In this document: positions 25,906 to 35,142 of the stretch, piece after piece
Position numbering within the stretch: position 1 is the stretch's first letter
Layout: each line of letters begins with the position of its first letter
NCBI GenBank assembly: GCA_002897635.1
Contig: BDTD01000020.1
Location: forward strand, 1-52,321
Source: a bacterium BMS3Abin11
GTDB lineage: Bacteria; Pseudomonadota; Gammaproteobacteria; BMS3Bbin11
Direction: 5' to 3'
DNA length: 52,321 bases
Notes under the pieces: model-generated
What the model saw: the letters and a program-made list of their open reading frames with translations, nothing else
The model's database searches: none
What the model was told of the DNA's origin: nothing
Translations under genes and position numbers: made by a program

Positions 25906-26508
25906 CTAAGGTTTCACCCACCAGATAGAACGATTATTGGCCGGCATGGCAATATCTCCCTGTAGTTCAAAGCCGGCCCTTTTAGCCAGGCTGTCAACCT
26001 GGTCAAAATCCCGAATGCCACTAGCAGGATCCCTGTCCTTCAGCCAAAGGTCAAAACTTTCATTACTCTGTTCCAGGGGGTACTCTGAATATCGGTAAGG
26101 ACCATAAACATAGATCACACCACCAATCGGCAGAATCTCACTCGCCAGTTCAAACAACTTCTCAGTACCCTGCCAGGCCATGATGTGGATAGTATTAATA
26201 CAAACCATTGCATCAACACCAGTCAGGCTGGTTAATTGTTCATCAACTGGAGAAAGCAAATCCAGTGACATTGCCGGCGAAATATTTTGTAGCTGAGACT
26301 CTTCTCGCCAGGCATTAATACTGCCCAGGGATTCCTTATTGCTCGGTTGCCATTGCAAATGCGGCAGGCCTTCCGCAAAATAAACGGCATGTTGCCCGGT
26401 ACCCGAACCGATTTCCAGTACACAACGGGAGCACGCTAGAACTGGTTTTAGTACATCAAGAATCACCCGACTATTACGATCACAGGAGGGGGCGTATTCT
26501 TTCATCAT
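25906..26508 (-). CDS. DUF938 SAM-dependent methyltransferase-like protein
   Basis: 200 residues. YAPSCDRNSRVILDVLKPVL begins the family's conserved N-terminus and motif I VLEIGSGTGQHAVYFA is a SAM-binding loop; INTIHIMAWQGTEKLF and GGVIYVYGPYRY follow. The DUF938 family has a class I methyltransferase fold but the substrate is unknown. The start at 26508 (ATG-ATG) faces the tautomerase gene, whose start is 18 bp away on the other strand, so their promoters overlap. Confidence 0.85.
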   Translation of the reverse strand: MMKEYAPSCDRNSRVILDVLKPVLACSRCVLEIGSGTGQHAVYFAEGLPHLQWQPSNKESLGSINAWREESQLQNISPAMSLDLLSPVDEQLTSLTGVDAMVCINTIHIMAWQGTEKLFELASEILPIGGVIYVYGPYRYSEYPLEQSNESFDLWLKDRDPASGIRDFDQVDSLAKRAGFELQGDIAMPANNRSIWWVKP

Positions 26509-26526
26509 TTTTTCAGGAGTCTATCC

Positions 26527-26871
26527 ATGCCTTTACTAACCATTACGACCAATATATCACTCGATGACCAGGCTGCACAGACACTGTGCAGTAAGGCCTC
26601 TTCACATGTCGCCAGCTTGCTTGGTAAACCGGAAAGCTATGTGATGGTGAGCCTGCAGACAGACACCACCATGAGCTTTTCTGGTGACCCATCCCCATGC
26701 GCCATGCTGGAATTAAAGTCACTTGGCTTGCCTGAGTCACAAACAGCAGAATTTTCAGAATCGCTATGTGAATTTATAAATCAACAGGCAGAGATAAAAC
26801 CTGAGCGTGTCTATATACAATTTAGTAATCCTGAACGGCACATGTGGGGCTGGGATAAACGAACCTTTTAA
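26527..26871 (+). CDS. MIF/tautomerase-superfamily protein
   Basis: 114 residues starting MPLLTITTNISLD, with the N-terminal proline (P2 after Met removal) that serves as catalytic base in tautomerases. MVSLQTDTTMSFSGDPSPCA and RVYIQFSNPERHMWGWDKRT F follow the MIF-like pattern, including the D-P-x-P/A-M-L-E-L loop. It probably acts as a phenylpyruvate or dopachrome-type tautomerase. AGGAG lies upstream of the ATG. It is convergent with bioD. Confidence 0.85.
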   Translation: MPLLTITTNISLDDQAAQTLCSKASSHVASLLGKPESYVMVSLQTDTTMSFSGDPSPCAMLELKSLGLPESQTAEFSESLCEFINQQAEIKPERVYIQFSNPERHMWGWDKRTF

Positions 26872-26881
26872 AATCGCGGTT

Positions 26882-27574
26882 TTACGGTTTACGGTTACTG
26901 TTTACGTCAAAAAAAACAAATTCTCGAGAAATTGCCGTGGCATCCGGCTTTTCCTGCCAGGGGATATCCGCCAGTAGCAATCCCGGCATATGACTTTGCA
27001 ATGTACTTTTTACCTCAGAAGCCTGTTGCAATCCTGGATCAATTTGATTGAATATCCAACCTGCCACCGATAAACCAGATGCTATTACACCTTCAGCTGT
27101 TAGTAATGCATGATTAATACAACCAAGGCGGCCACCAACCACGATGACCACTGGCAGTGCCAGCTCAATGGCCACATCAGACATATATTGTTCTTCATTG
27201 ATCGGCACCTGCCAGCCACCGGTACCCTCCACTACCACCGCATCAGAACTGGAATTTAGCTGACTATAACACTGAGCAATATGGTCAATACTTATGTTGA
27301 TACCTGCCTTTTTCGCTGCTATATGAGGTGCAACAGGCTCGGAGAAACGGTACGGGCAAATTATATCGTAATCGGCATCGGCGGTACTGGCATTGAGCAA
27401 CCGATCGGCATCCTCGTTGCGAAAGCCGCTACCATTGTTTACGCAACCGCTGGCTACCGGTTTCATTCCAGAAACCCGCAAACCCTGATTACGTAATGCA
27501 ATTATCAATGCTGCTGATACCAGGGTCTTGCCAACGCCTGTATCCGTCCCGGTGATAAAGTATCCCTGTTTCAT
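26882..27574 (-). CDS. bioD: Dethiobiotin synthetase
   Basis: 230 residues from the ATG at 27574, which overlaps the bioC stop (ATGA) and has AGGTGG upstream; the GTG at 27583 is less likely. P-loop ITGTDTGVGKTLVSAAL, GMKPVASGC, PVAPHIAAKKAG and VVEGTGGWQVPI are the BioD signature. It closes the ureido ring of dethiobiotin from DAPA, CO2 and ATP. It is the last gene of bioBFHCD. Confidence 0.95.
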   Translation of the reverse strand: MKQGYFITGTDTGVGKTLVSAALIIALRNQGLRVSGMKPVASGCVNNGSGFRNEDADRLLNASTADADYDIICPYRFSEPVAPHIAAKKAGINISIDHIAQCYSQLNSSSDAVVVEGTGGWQVPINEEQYMSDVAIELALPVVIVVGGRLGCINHALLTAEGVIASGLSVAGWIFNQIDPGLQQASEVKSTLQSHMPGLLLADIPWQEKPDATAISREFVFFDVNSNRKP

Positions 27575-28425
27575 TCGACCCACCTGGCAAAGTCAATCGG
27601 AATCTCCATTTTATTTACAGTAGACCGCCCTCCCGACCAGGCATGACCATAAACTACTTCATAGCTGGCAGGCAGGCGTCCTTCATTGTTGGCAAACTGC
27701 TGGTATGCCTGCGCCAGGTTTTGTAAGGCATCACGTCCCATCAAGCCTGAACGGCGCCCCAACATGACATTGCGCGAGCCAATACCATGCAGGTCACGCA
27801 GCAAACTGAGCACATCACTATAGGTCAGGGTGAAGCGATCGACGTCCATTACTGGCTCACGGAAACCGGCCTGTAGCAGGGCATCACCGTGATCATGCAT
27901 GTCGGCGAAATCGATCACATGCGGTCGATCATCGACGGTCGTCCAGGACTGCCGCAGTTCCTTCAGTGTGTCCGGACCAAAACTGGAAAACATCAGTAAC
28001 CCATCATTGTTCAGCACACGCCGAAACTCAGCAAATACAGCAACGGGATCACACCATTGCAACATTAGATTGGAGAAAACGACATCGATAGACGCATCGT
28101 TTAATGGCAGGGAGACTGCATCTGCCTGGCAATAGGACTGCCGACTGAACCAGCCTTTCTTGCCACCGGCCTGCTGAAGCATGCCCGCCGCCAGGTCAAA
28201 ACCGGTGATCTGTGCCGCGGGCCAGGTTTTGTGCAGACTCCGCGTACAGAAGCCGGTTCCACATCCTACGTCTATCACATGAGCAGGCTTTATTGTGACT
28301 GTTTGTATCCGCTCCAGCATTTCTTCAGCTATCTGGCGCTGCAAAATGGCGTATTCATCATAGGCACTGGCGGCACGCTCAAAACCCAATTGTCTGTCGC
28401 CTTCAATATAGCAGTCAGTCTTCAT
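27571..28425 (-). CDS. bioC: Malonyl-ACP O-methyltransferase
   Basis: 284 residues, SAM motif VIDVGCGTGFCTRSL, then QADAVSLPLNDASIDVVFSN and LLMFSSFGPDTLKEL, the BioC pattern. It methylates malonyl-ACP so that the fatty acid elongation system can build pimeloyl-ACP methyl ester. It overlaps both neighbours by 4 bp. Confidence 0.95.
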   Translation of the reverse strand: MKTDCYIEGDRQLGFERAASAYDEYAILQRQIAEEMLERIQTVTIKPAHVIDVGCGTGFCTRSLHKTWPAAQITGFDLAAGMLQQAGGKKGWFSRQSYCQADAVSLPLNDASIDVVFSNLMLQWCDPVAVFAEFRRVLNNDGLLMFSSFGPDTLKELRQSWTTVDDRPHVIDFADMHDHGDALLQAGFREPVMDVDRFTLTYSDVLSLLRDLHGIGSRNVMLGRRSGLMGRDALQNLAQAYQQFANNEGRLPASYEVVYGHAWSGGRSTVNKMEIPIDFARWVE

Positions 28426-29120
28426 GCCATCGCCCTGATATGCTCTGCTACCTTGTCAGCCTGCTGCAGAAAAAAGGCATGTCCACCCGTCTGGAATTCA
28501 AAACGTCTCGCGTTGGGTAAATTCTCCTGCAACCAGGAACTGGCTGTGGCTGGCACCACCCGGTCATCCGCCGCATGCAGCAACAACACCGGCTGGTCGA
28601 TCTCTGTGACAACATCACGAAGATCAGTCTCGGCAAGCTCGGACATTCCGTGCTGTAGCGCATAGGGTGTTACTTTACTGGATAAATCCGACAAAACCAC
28701 TGTTGACTGCCCATCTGGCCTGCGGCCTGCATTCAAACGCACAAACTGTTGCATGGCAGTCACCGGATCATCAACCACCAACTTGTGGAAGACATCAAAC
28801 ACCTCATTGTCCATACCGAAAGTCCAGTCCAGATGATTGACAAAACACGGCGTCGTCGCAAGTAACACCAAACCTGTGACCATGTCAGGCTGCCGCAGCG
28901 CCAACTGCAATGCAGCCAACCCGCCTAGCGACCAGCCAACCAGCAATGCAGGTGAATCAAGTCGGGTAATCTCATACGAATCGCCGTTGTCAACATTGCC
29001 GCCATAACCGCGCCGGTCAGGCGCCCTGACCTCAAAATCTGTAGCCAGCTTATCTATCAATGATGAATTATAGACTGCGCCCGGAAAGCCCCAGCCATGC
29101 AGCATCAGTATCTGCCTCAT
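28422..29120 (-). CDS. bioH: Pimeloyl-ACP methyl ester carboxylesterase
   Basis: 232 residues, alpha/beta hydrolase with oxyanion-side LHGWGFPG, nucleophile elbow VGWSLGG (S64), acid D185 or D186 (HAADDRVVP) and H214 (TGGHAFFL). It removes the methyl group to release pimeloyl-ACP, ending the elongation stage started by BioC. The start overlaps the bioF stop by 4 bp. Confidence 0.93.
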   Translation of the reverse strand: MRQILMLHGWGFPGAVYNSSLIDKLATDFEVRAPDRRGYGGNVDNGDSYEITRLDSPALLVGWSLGGLAALQLALRQPDMVTGLVLLATTPCFVNHLDWTFGMDNEVFDVFHKLVVDDPVTAMQQFVRLNAGRRPDGQSTVVLSDLSSKVTPYALQHGMSELAETDLRDVVTEIDQPVLLLHAADDRVVPATASSWLQENLPNARRFEFQTGGHAFFLQQADKVAEHIRAMA

Positions 29121-30295
29121 GCTGACCCACCATCTTCCAGTGCATTCGCCAGCGCATCAAGTAGTACATCAATATCCTCTTCCTCGTGTGTGGCGCTGAG
29201 TGTGATGCGCAATCGTTCACTGCCTGCCATGACAGTCGGACTACGAATAGCAAACACCAGCAGACCCTGCTGCTTCAGGGTTTCCGCCACTGCAATAGCC
29301 CTGTCATTATCACCGATCATGACAGGCTGTATCGGTGTGGCAGATTCCAGCAAAGGGATGCCTCTCTGCTGGCAGCCTGTCCTGAAATATTCAACCAGCG
29401 AAGAAAGTTTTTCACGCCGCCAGCCCTCTATCATCATCACTTTCAGGGCCGCATAGCTTGCCGCAGCTACGGCAGGCGGCAGGGCCGTTGTGTAAATATA
29501 GCTTCTGCCCTGCTGGATCAGGGTTTCGATCATTTCTTCGCTGCCGGCAACAAAAGCACCGAAACTGCCCAGCGCCTTACCGAGGGTACACATCAACAGC
29601 AGATGCCCGTCACTATAGTCTTTGCTGCGTGTTTTAATGCTATCGACTATGCCTCGGCCCTGTTCACCCAGCACCGCAAAACCGTGGGCATCATCGATAT
29701 AACACAGCTTATCGTTTTGACGGCAGAGTTCAAGCATCTCTGTCAGCGGGGCCTGATCACCATCCATGCTGAACACACCATCACTGGCAACAATTCGTCT
29801 GCCACTCTTATGGCACTCGAGTTGTTTTGCCAATACATTCATATCGGCATGAGGATATCGCTGCAGCCTGGCACGCGAGAGTACGGCACCATCAATCAGC
29901 GAGGCATGATTAAGCCTGTCCTGATGAACAACATCGCCGCGTCCCACCAGCGAACTCAGCACGGCAAGGTTTGCCATGTAGCCAGTTGAAAAAAGCAGTA
30001 CTCGTTCCGAGTCCATGAACACGCTCAATGCCTGCTCCAGTTCTTCATGTGGTTCACTGTGGCCACCGAGCAGGTGTGAAGCCCCAGCGCCGACACCCCA
30101 GTTACCGGCGCACTCGCGCATGGCATGAATCAGTTCAGGGTGTCTAGCCAGTCCAAGATAATCGTTACTGCAAAATGACAAATACTCTCTGCCATCAATG
30201 ACCACTTGCACACCCTGCGGACTATTGCTGGTCATACGATTGCGGTAAAGGCCTAGATCCTTGCGTGTGGCCAGCTGGCTGGATAGATCAAACAT
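29117..30295 (-). CDS. bioF: 8-amino-7-oxononanoate synthase
   Basis: 392 residues, PLP-dependent alpha-oxoamine synthase. SNDYLGLA, GAGASHLLGGHSEPHEELE, the DDAHGFAVLG loop (D201) and the PLP lysine K240 in CTLGKALGSFGAF are all in place. It condenses pimeloyl-ACP with alanine. The gap to bioB is 35 bp. Confidence 0.96.
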   Translation of the reverse strand: MFDLSSQLATRKDLGLYRNRMTSNSPQGVQVVIDGREYLSFCSNDYLGLARHPELIHAMRECAGNWGVGAGASHLLGGHSEPHEELEQALSVFMDSERVLLFSTGYMANLAVLSSLVGRGDVVHQDRLNHASLIDGAVLSRARLQRYPHADMNVLAKQLECHKSGRRIVASDGVFSMDGDQAPLTEMLELCRQNDKLCYIDDAHGFAVLGEQGRGIVDSIKTRSKDYSDGHLLLMCTLGKALGSFGAFVAGSEEMIETLIQQGRSYIYTTALPPAVAAASYAALKVMMIEGWRREKLSSLVEYFRTGCQQRGIPLLESATPIQPVMIGDNDRAIAVAETLKQQGLLVFAIRSPTVMAGSERLRITLSATHEEEDIDVLLDALANALEDGGSA

Positions 30296-30330
30296 TGTGT
30301 TTCACTGCTGTCCCAAAATTTTTTACGATT

Positions 30331-31341
30331 TCAAGCCGATACTGTCTCTGCACCAATACCTGATTCCATTGCATACAGGCCGAGACGTTCAAACAACAAT
30401 CGATCGCTATCGGCTTCTGGGTTGTCCGTAGTAAGTAAGCGCTCACCATAGAAAATAGAATTGGCACCCGCTAGAAAACACATCGCCTGTGCTTCATCAG
30501 ACAGGCTCTGTCGACCGGCAGACAGGCGCACCAGTGAAGCCGGCATCAGGATACGGGCAACTGCAATACAGCGGGTGAATTCAAAAATATCCAGTTCCTC
30601 TGTTTCCGCCAATGGCGTGCCTTCAATTTTTACCAGCAGGTTTACCGGCACGCTCTCGGGGTGATACTCAAGATTGGCCAGTGTCATCAGCAGGCCCACC
30701 CGGTCGTTTTGCTCTTCCCCCATACCGACGATGCCGCCGCAGCAGACCTTCATGCCGGCATCACGTACGCAGGAAAGCGTATCCAGTCTGTCCTGGTAGG
30801 TACGCGTGGTAATCACCTTGTCGTAGTATTCCGCAGAGGTATCGAGATTATGATTGTAATAATCCAGACCAGCCTGCTTCAGTTGGTGCGCCTGCTCGGA
30901 GGTCAACATGCCGAGTGTCGCACAGGTCTCAAGTCCCAGTGATTTGACACCTCTGATAATCTCCAGAATACGTTTAAAGCCTTTCGGTGTCGGCGTACGC
31001 CATGCGGCCCCCATGCAAAAACGGCTGGCACCGTTTCTCTTCGCCTCTCTGGCGCTTTCCATAACGGTCGCTTCATCCATCAAGGGCTCTACTTTAAGAG
31101 AAGTATCATGTACCACGCTCTGCGAACAATAGGAACAGTCCTCTGCGCAGGCTCCGGTCTTAATATTCAGCAGGGTACTGAGCTGTATGGCATTGGCGTC
31201 AAAATTTTGACGATGCACTGTTTGAGCCTGAAATAACAAATCATTCAGCGGCAGATCAAACAATAACTGTACTTCTTCACGTCGCCAGTCGTGACGTAAA
31301 TCACTTTTCAATTTCATAGTTGATGCCATTACTTTTCCCAT
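30331..31341 (-). CDS. bioB: Biotin synthase
   Basis: 336 residues, radical-SAM enzyme with the CxxxCxxC cluster in [13 protein letters not shown], then [31 protein letters not shown] and [20 protein letters not shown] for the [2Fe-2S] site. It inserts sulfur into dethiobiotin. It is the first gene of bioBFHCD. Starts at 31329 and 31317 are also in frame, none with a strong ribosome-binding site. Confidence 0.96.
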   Translation of the reverse strand: MGKVMASTMKLKSDLRHDWRREEVQLLFDLPLNDLLFQAQTVHRQNFDANAIQLSTLLNIKTGACAEDCSYCSQSVVHDTSLKVEPLMDEATVMESAREAKRNGASRFCMGAAWRTPTPKGFKRILEIIRGVKSLGLETCATLGMLTSEQAHQLKQAGLDYYNHNLDTSAEYYDKVITTRTYQDRLDTLSCVRDAGMKVCCGGIVGMGEEQNDRVGLLMTLANLEYHPESVPVNLLVKIEGTPLAETEELDIFEFTRCIAVARILMPASLVRLSAGRQSLSDEAQAMCFLAGANSIFYGERLLTTDNPEADSDRLLFERLGLYAMESGIGAETVSA

Positions 31342-31358
31342 CCTGCTGATTACCCTAT

Positions 31359-31377
31359 AATCAAAGAAACTTTGATT
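31359..31377. promoter_or_regulatory. Perfect palindrome upstream of bioB
   Basis: AATCAAAG-AAA-CTTTGATT, 8-bp arms with a 3-bp spacer, ends 18 bp upstream of the bioB start. It does not match the BirA operator. It may be an operator for an unidentified regulator or just part of the repeat next to it. Confidence 0.35.
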
Positions 31378-31383
31378 TGTTCA

Positions 31384-31467
31384 TCATTACGAGGGACGTA
31401 TTGACGAAGCAATCTCTAAACGACTGATTCTAATCAAAGAGATTGCCACGCTTTACTCGCAATGACG
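31384..31467. repeat. REP-like palindromic repeat between bioB and comF
   Basis: CATTACGAGGGACGTATTGA then CGAAGCAATCTC (31384-31415) is inverted by GAGATTGCCACGCTTTACTC then GCAATGACG (31439-31467). This is the widespread CATTGCGAGG...GAAGCAATCTC class of intergenic repeat. Confidence 0.7.
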
Positions 31468-31557
31468 GGTTTCTTTGAGTATTCAGCATTTCCCAAAATA
31501 TGACTGGATACGAAGTCTCAGTTTTTCGACTTGAATTGTCAACCTGGAGAACCATGG

Positions 31558-32256
31558 ATGGTTTACAACTCCGCATTCAAAAATCTTCTGAACAGCCTGC
31601 TGCCCGTTTCCTGCGGGCTTTGCAATGCATCAACAGGCAGTCATTTACCACTATGTCAGCCCTGCCGGAGCGAGTTGCCCCTTCTTGGTACTGCCTGTAG
31701 CAGCTGTGCCCTACCTGTCGGCAGCGCCGGCAACTGCGGAAAATGCCAACAGCACCACCCCGCCTATGACGAGACACAGGCGTTGTTTCTTTATCAGGAA
31801 CCGGTAAGCTTTCTAGTTCAGCAGTTCAAATTCAGCCGTAAACTGGAATACGGTTATCTGTTCAGTTCGTTGATGGCAAAAAAACTACTGTCTCTGCCGG
31901 AACAGCCAGATGTGCTTATTCCAGTCCCCCTGCACCCCAGTCGTCTGCGTAGCCGGGGCTTTAACCAGTCATGGGAAATCACACGCCAGCTGTCACGAAT
32001 CACCGGCATAAACGCCAGCCACAAAATCTGCCAACGGATAAAAAAAACCCCGCTGCAAACCGGGCTTAAAGCCAGTGAACGAAAACGAAACCTCAAACAG
32101 GCATTTGCCGTAACAGCAAACGTAAAAGACCTTCATATCTGCATCGTTGATGATGTAATGACGACAGGTTCAACACTGGAAGCTATAGCGTCAGTTCTTA
32201 AATCTGCTGCCGCGAAAAGAGTCAGTGGAATAGTTGTCGCAAGAGCTGTATTGTAA
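31558..32256 (+). CDS. comF: ComF-family phosphoribosyltransferase-like protein
   Basis: 232 residues from the ATG at 31558 (TGGAGA upstream); a TTG at 31531 is in frame but less likely. The N-terminal cysteine pairs (CGLCNAS, LCQPCRSE, CSSC, CGKC) form zinc-binding knuckles, and the C-terminal part is a PRTase fold with DVLIPVPLHPSRLRSRGFNQ and the PRPP loop IVDDVMTTGST. ComF proteins aid handling of incoming single-stranded DNA during natural transformation; the fold does not prove this role here. It is divergent from bioB, as in many gammaproteobacteria. Confidence 0.9.
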   Translation: MVYNSAFKNLLNSLLPVSCGLCNASTGSHLPLCQPCRSELPLLGTACSSCALPVGSAGNCGKCQQHHPAYDETQALFLYQEPVSFLVQQFKFSRKLEYGYLFSSLMAKKLLSLPEQPDVLIPVPLHPSRLRSRGFNQSWEITRQLSRITGINASHKICQRIKKTPLQTGLKASERKRNLKQAFAVTANVKDLHICIVDDVMTTGSTLEAIASVLKSAAAKRVSGIVVARAVL

Positions 32257-32283
32257 AAAAATCGAAGTCAGTTTTTTTTACAA
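32251..32283. terminator. Bidirectional terminator-like hairpin between comF and uppP
   Basis: TTGTAAAAAAA (32251-32261) and TTTTTTTTACAA (32272-32283) form an AT-rich stem that gives a U-tract in both directions. It spans the stop codons of the convergent comF and uppP genes. GC content of the stem is low, so strength is uncertain. Confidence 0.5.
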
Positions 32284-33075
32284 AAACAAATAAAACAAAA
32301 ACACCCCCAACACTAAACGATAAACAACAAATACCATCATCCCCATACTCTGGATCATTTTCAGGAATAGCCGGATACAGATGTAGGCAAATACGGCTGA
32401 CATGACAGCACCAATAATAAAACTACGCCAATGGATAGGATCAGGTGATTCTGCCAGATCAGCACCAAGCAGTATGCCGGGTAAGATGATCGCTGGAATG
32501 GATAATAGAAAGGAAAAACGTGCCGCCGCAGTACGTGTCAGGCCAAGCATCAATGCTGTCGTGATGGTAATGCCCGAACGCGATGTACCGGGTATCAATG
32601 CCAGTATCTGCGATCCGCCAATCCACAGTGCGTCCTTCCAGCTCAGGGAATGTTCATCTCTTTCCCGTTTACCGATATGATCCGCCCAGCCCAGTAGCAG
32701 GCCAAAGACTATTGTTGTAGTGGCAATTACCAGTGGGTCTCGTAATTCCCCACCGACAGCCACTTTCATCAGCACACCGCCTATGCCCAGTGGAATAGTG
32801 CCGATGACCACCGCCCAGGCCAGTTTCGAATATTTGGTGTTTGGCCTGCCTGCCAGCGTCAATGCCCAATCACGAATCATTGGAACAAGATCATGGCGAA
32901 AATAGAAAAGTACAGCGGTTAAACTGCCGACATGCACAGCCACATCAAAGGCCAGACCCTGATCCGGCCAGCCCAGCAGGCGAGGTAATAATATCAGGTG
33001 GGCCGAGCTGGAGATTGGCAGGAATTCGGTAAACCCCTGTACAGCAGCTAGCCAGATGGCATGGATATCAGACAT
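32278..33075 (-). CDS. uppP: Undecaprenyl-diphosphatase
   Basis: 265 residues, polytopic membrane enzyme of the UppP/BacA family. The two signature regions are present: QGFTEFLPISSSAHLILLPR near the N-terminus and LIPGTSRSGITITTALMLGL in the middle. It dephosphorylates undecaprenyl diphosphate for recycling of the peptidoglycan carrier lipid. Its start overlaps the stop of the upstream methyltransferase by 1 bp (TAATG). Confidence 0.95.
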   Translation of the reverse strand: MSDIHAIWLAAVQGFTEFLPISSSAHLILLPRLLGWPDQGLAFDVAVHVGSLTAVLFYFRHDLVPMIRDWALTLAGRPNTKYSKLAWAVVIGTIPLGIGGVLMKVAVGGELRDPLVIATTTIVFGLLLGWADHIGKRERDEHSLSWKDALWIGGSQILALIPGTSRSGITITTALMLGLTRTAAARFSFLLSIPAIILPGILLGADLAESPDPIHWRSFIIGAVMSAVFAYICIRLFLKMIQSMGMMVFVVYRLVLGVFLFYLFL

Positions 33076-34265
33076 TATAATTTCCCCCTCATATCCCTGA
33101 ATGAGAAACCGGACAGCTCATGTTCAATGCCTTTTCCTAAGGCAATTATTTTGAATAACTCACCCATTTCAGCCGGTGAGGTCAATAGCTGTATTTCATG
33201 GTTTTTCACCAATTGCTGTTTCGTTATCTTTTCATTGTCAATATCGCCAGGCATAACCAGATCTACCAACCCTGACCCGAGCAGAAAATTCGCCTGAGTG
33301 GTGTAGCCGAGCACATCCAGTGCTGACGTTATAGCTGCCTCAGCAACGGCAGTAAAATCAACATGCGCTGTAATATCCTGAATGCCAACAAGTGTAAGAG
33401 GATTGCAGTGTGCATGATGACGGTAATGACACATTAGTGTTCCTCCAGAGCGTTGCGGGTGATAATACTCATGCCTGGGGAAACCATAATCGATCAACAA
33501 AACAACCCCCTGATTCAGCCCTTGTGCGATCATCTCTACCCAGCCTTTAATGGCCGGGTTTAGCTCAGAACTGTAGCCAACTGGAAGTTCAAGTTCGCCT
33601 ATTTGTTCTGCAAGCCGTCCATCTGCCGGTCGGTAATTCCACTGAAAGCTCTCATCTACTGACTCCACCAGATACTGCTGTGCAATTCCTTCATCATCGA
33701 CAGCAAACATCTCTACCGGCATCGCATCGAGCACTTCATTGGCCAGTACCACACCAGTAATCGCCTGCTCCGGCATACTATCCAGCCAGACGAAACGCTC
33801 ACTATGCTGCGGCAGCTGCTCCGTTAACATCTGTCGCTGACGTTGTTGTAAATCAGCTGAAGTTTCCAGTATGTAATAGTACTCCGGCAAGGCAGCAAGC
33901 CTTTCCAGTTCATTCACCAGGGTCACTGCAAGTCGGCCGCTGCCCGCACCAAACTCAAGGATATTGCAGGGCGCATCAATTTCCACGAAAATCTGCGCCA
34001 GCTGGCGCGCCAGGCATTGCCCGAAGACATCACCCAGCTCAGGCGCCGTCACAAAATCCCCCTCGGCACCAAATCGACGCTGACCGGCAGCGTAATAACC
34101 CATGGCAGGCGCATAAAGTGCCAGATTCATAAACTCTGAAAATGGGATAGCACCACCTTTCGCTGCAATCACCTGCTTGATCTGTGCAACCAGCTTATCG
34201 CTGTGTTCAACAGAGATCTTATCTGGCTCGGGTAATCCTGTTATATTGAGTGGAGGAAAATTCAT
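33075..34265 (-). CDS. MidA/NDUFAF7-like SAM-dependent methyltransferase (DUF185)
   Basis: 396 residues. The DUF185 N-terminus (GGAIPFSEFMNLALYAPAMG, YYAAGQRRFGAEGDFVTAPE) and SAM motif ILEFGAGSGRLAVTLV are clear, with VVLANEVLDAMPVEMF and LLIDYGFPRHEYYHPQRSGG later. The mitochondrial relative NDUFAF7 methylates an arginine of complex I; the bacterial substrate is not established. The ATG at 34265 lies on top of the start codon of the divergent folM-like gene. Translation initiation signals are weak. Confidence 0.88.
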   Translation of the reverse strand: MNFPPLNITGLPEPDKISVEHSDKLVAQIKQVIAAKGGAIPFSEFMNLALYAPAMGYYAAGQRRFGAEGDFVTAPELGDVFGQCLARQLAQIFVEIDAPCNILEFGAGSGRLAVTLVNELERLAALPEYYYILETSADLQQRQRQMLTEQLPQHSERFVWLDSMPEQAITGVVLANEVLDAMPVEMFAVDDEGIAQQYLVESVDESFQWNYRPADGRLAEQIGELELPVGYSSELNPAIKGWVEMIAQGLNQGVVLLIDYGFPRHEYYHPQRSGGTLMCHYRHHAHCNPLTLVGIQDITAHVDFTAVAEAAITSALDVLGYTTQANFLLGSGLVDLVMPGDIDNEKITKQQLVKNHEIQLLTSPAEMGELFKIIALGKGIEHELSGFSFRDMRGKL

Positions 34266-35011
34266 TGATAACCGTTAAAAAAAATAATCCCGTTGCATTA
34301 ATTACCGGCAGTGCCAACCGGATAGGTGCCTGTATCGCCCGACATCTGCATCAGCAGGATTATCGGGTCATCATTCATTATCATTCGTCCGCAGAAACGG
34401 CACAAAAACTTGTTGACGAACTTAATCAGCAAAGAGCCAGTTCTGCAGACGCGGTAAAGGCCAATCTTACTGAGCCGGAAGAAGTTACTCAGCTCGCAGA
34501 ACGGGCTGTAAAGTGTTTCGGTCAGCTTGATCTGTTGGTCAATAATGCCTCACGCTTCTTCGCTACCCCTATGGGGGACGTGACAGTCGCACAATGGGAA
34601 AACCTCGTCAACACGAACATGCGTGCGCCATTCTTCCTTGCCCAGGCACTGCGACAGGAACTGGCAGCAAACAACGGCTGCATTATCAATATCACGGATG
34701 TCTATGGGCATCGTCCACTTGAACATCATCCGGTCTATTCTATGACCAAGGCCGGCCTGATTATGTTAACCAAATCACTATCGAAAGAGATGGGGCCCGA
34801 AGTCAGGGTAAACGGGGTATCACCCGGCGCCATTATCTGGCCCGACAGCGATTTATCAGACAAACGAAGGTCAGAAATTCTTGATAGCACCAGTCTGGAA
34901 CGCATTGGTGAACCGGATGATATAGCAGAAACGGTGGCTTTTCTCGCTAAAGCGCGTTATGTGACGGGGCAGGTTATTGCTGTTGATGGTGGCAGGCTGG
35001 TTAATATTTAA
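34265..35011 (+). CDS. folM: Pteridine reductase-like SDR (FolM-like)
   Basis: 248 residues from a TTG at 34265, chosen because TGGAGGA lies 7 bp upstream; the frame also permits GTG at 34250. ALITGSANRIGACIARHL carries the TGxxxRxG dinucleotide loop typical of pteridine reductases, followed by LLVNNASRFF, the catalytic YSMTK and VSPGAIIWP. It reduces dihydromonapterin or dihydrofolate with NADPH. folK and folB lie nearby, which fits pterin metabolism. Confidence 0.8.
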   Translation: MITVKKNNPVALITGSANRIGACIARHLHQQDYRVIIHYHSSAETAQKLVDELNQQRASSADAVKANLTEPEEVTQLAERAVKCFGQLDLLVNNASRFFATPMGDVTVAQWENLVNTNMRAPFFLAQALRQELAANNGCIINITDVYGHRPLEHHPVYSMTKAGLIMLTKSLSKEMGPEVRVNGVSPGAIIWPDSDLSDKRRSEILDSTSLERIGEPDDIAETVAFLAKARYVTGQVIAVDGGRLVNI

Positions 35012-35017
35012 AAACAG

Positions 35018-35136
35018 GAGGAAAGGTTAAAGGGGAAAGGAAAATCAAAAGTGGATTTTGATACTTACATCAGTGATTTCATCGTGCCGGAATGACAAAT
35101 ATTGTCAGGTTTTCCTCTCCCCTTTAACCTTTCCTC
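35018..35136. repeat. Dispersed repeat, family B, paired copy
   Basis: GAGGAAAGGTTAAAGGGGAA (from 35018, identical to 24160 onward) is inverted by CTCCCCTTTAACCTTTCCTC ending at 35136. The pair encloses about 58 bp. It may also act as terminator between folM and the convergent small gene. Confidence 0.7.
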
Positions 35137-35142
35137 TACCTT

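Noticed and set aside
31342-31557. BirA operator upstream of bioB
   Set aside because: No TTGTAAACC-type half-sites with suitable spacing were found.
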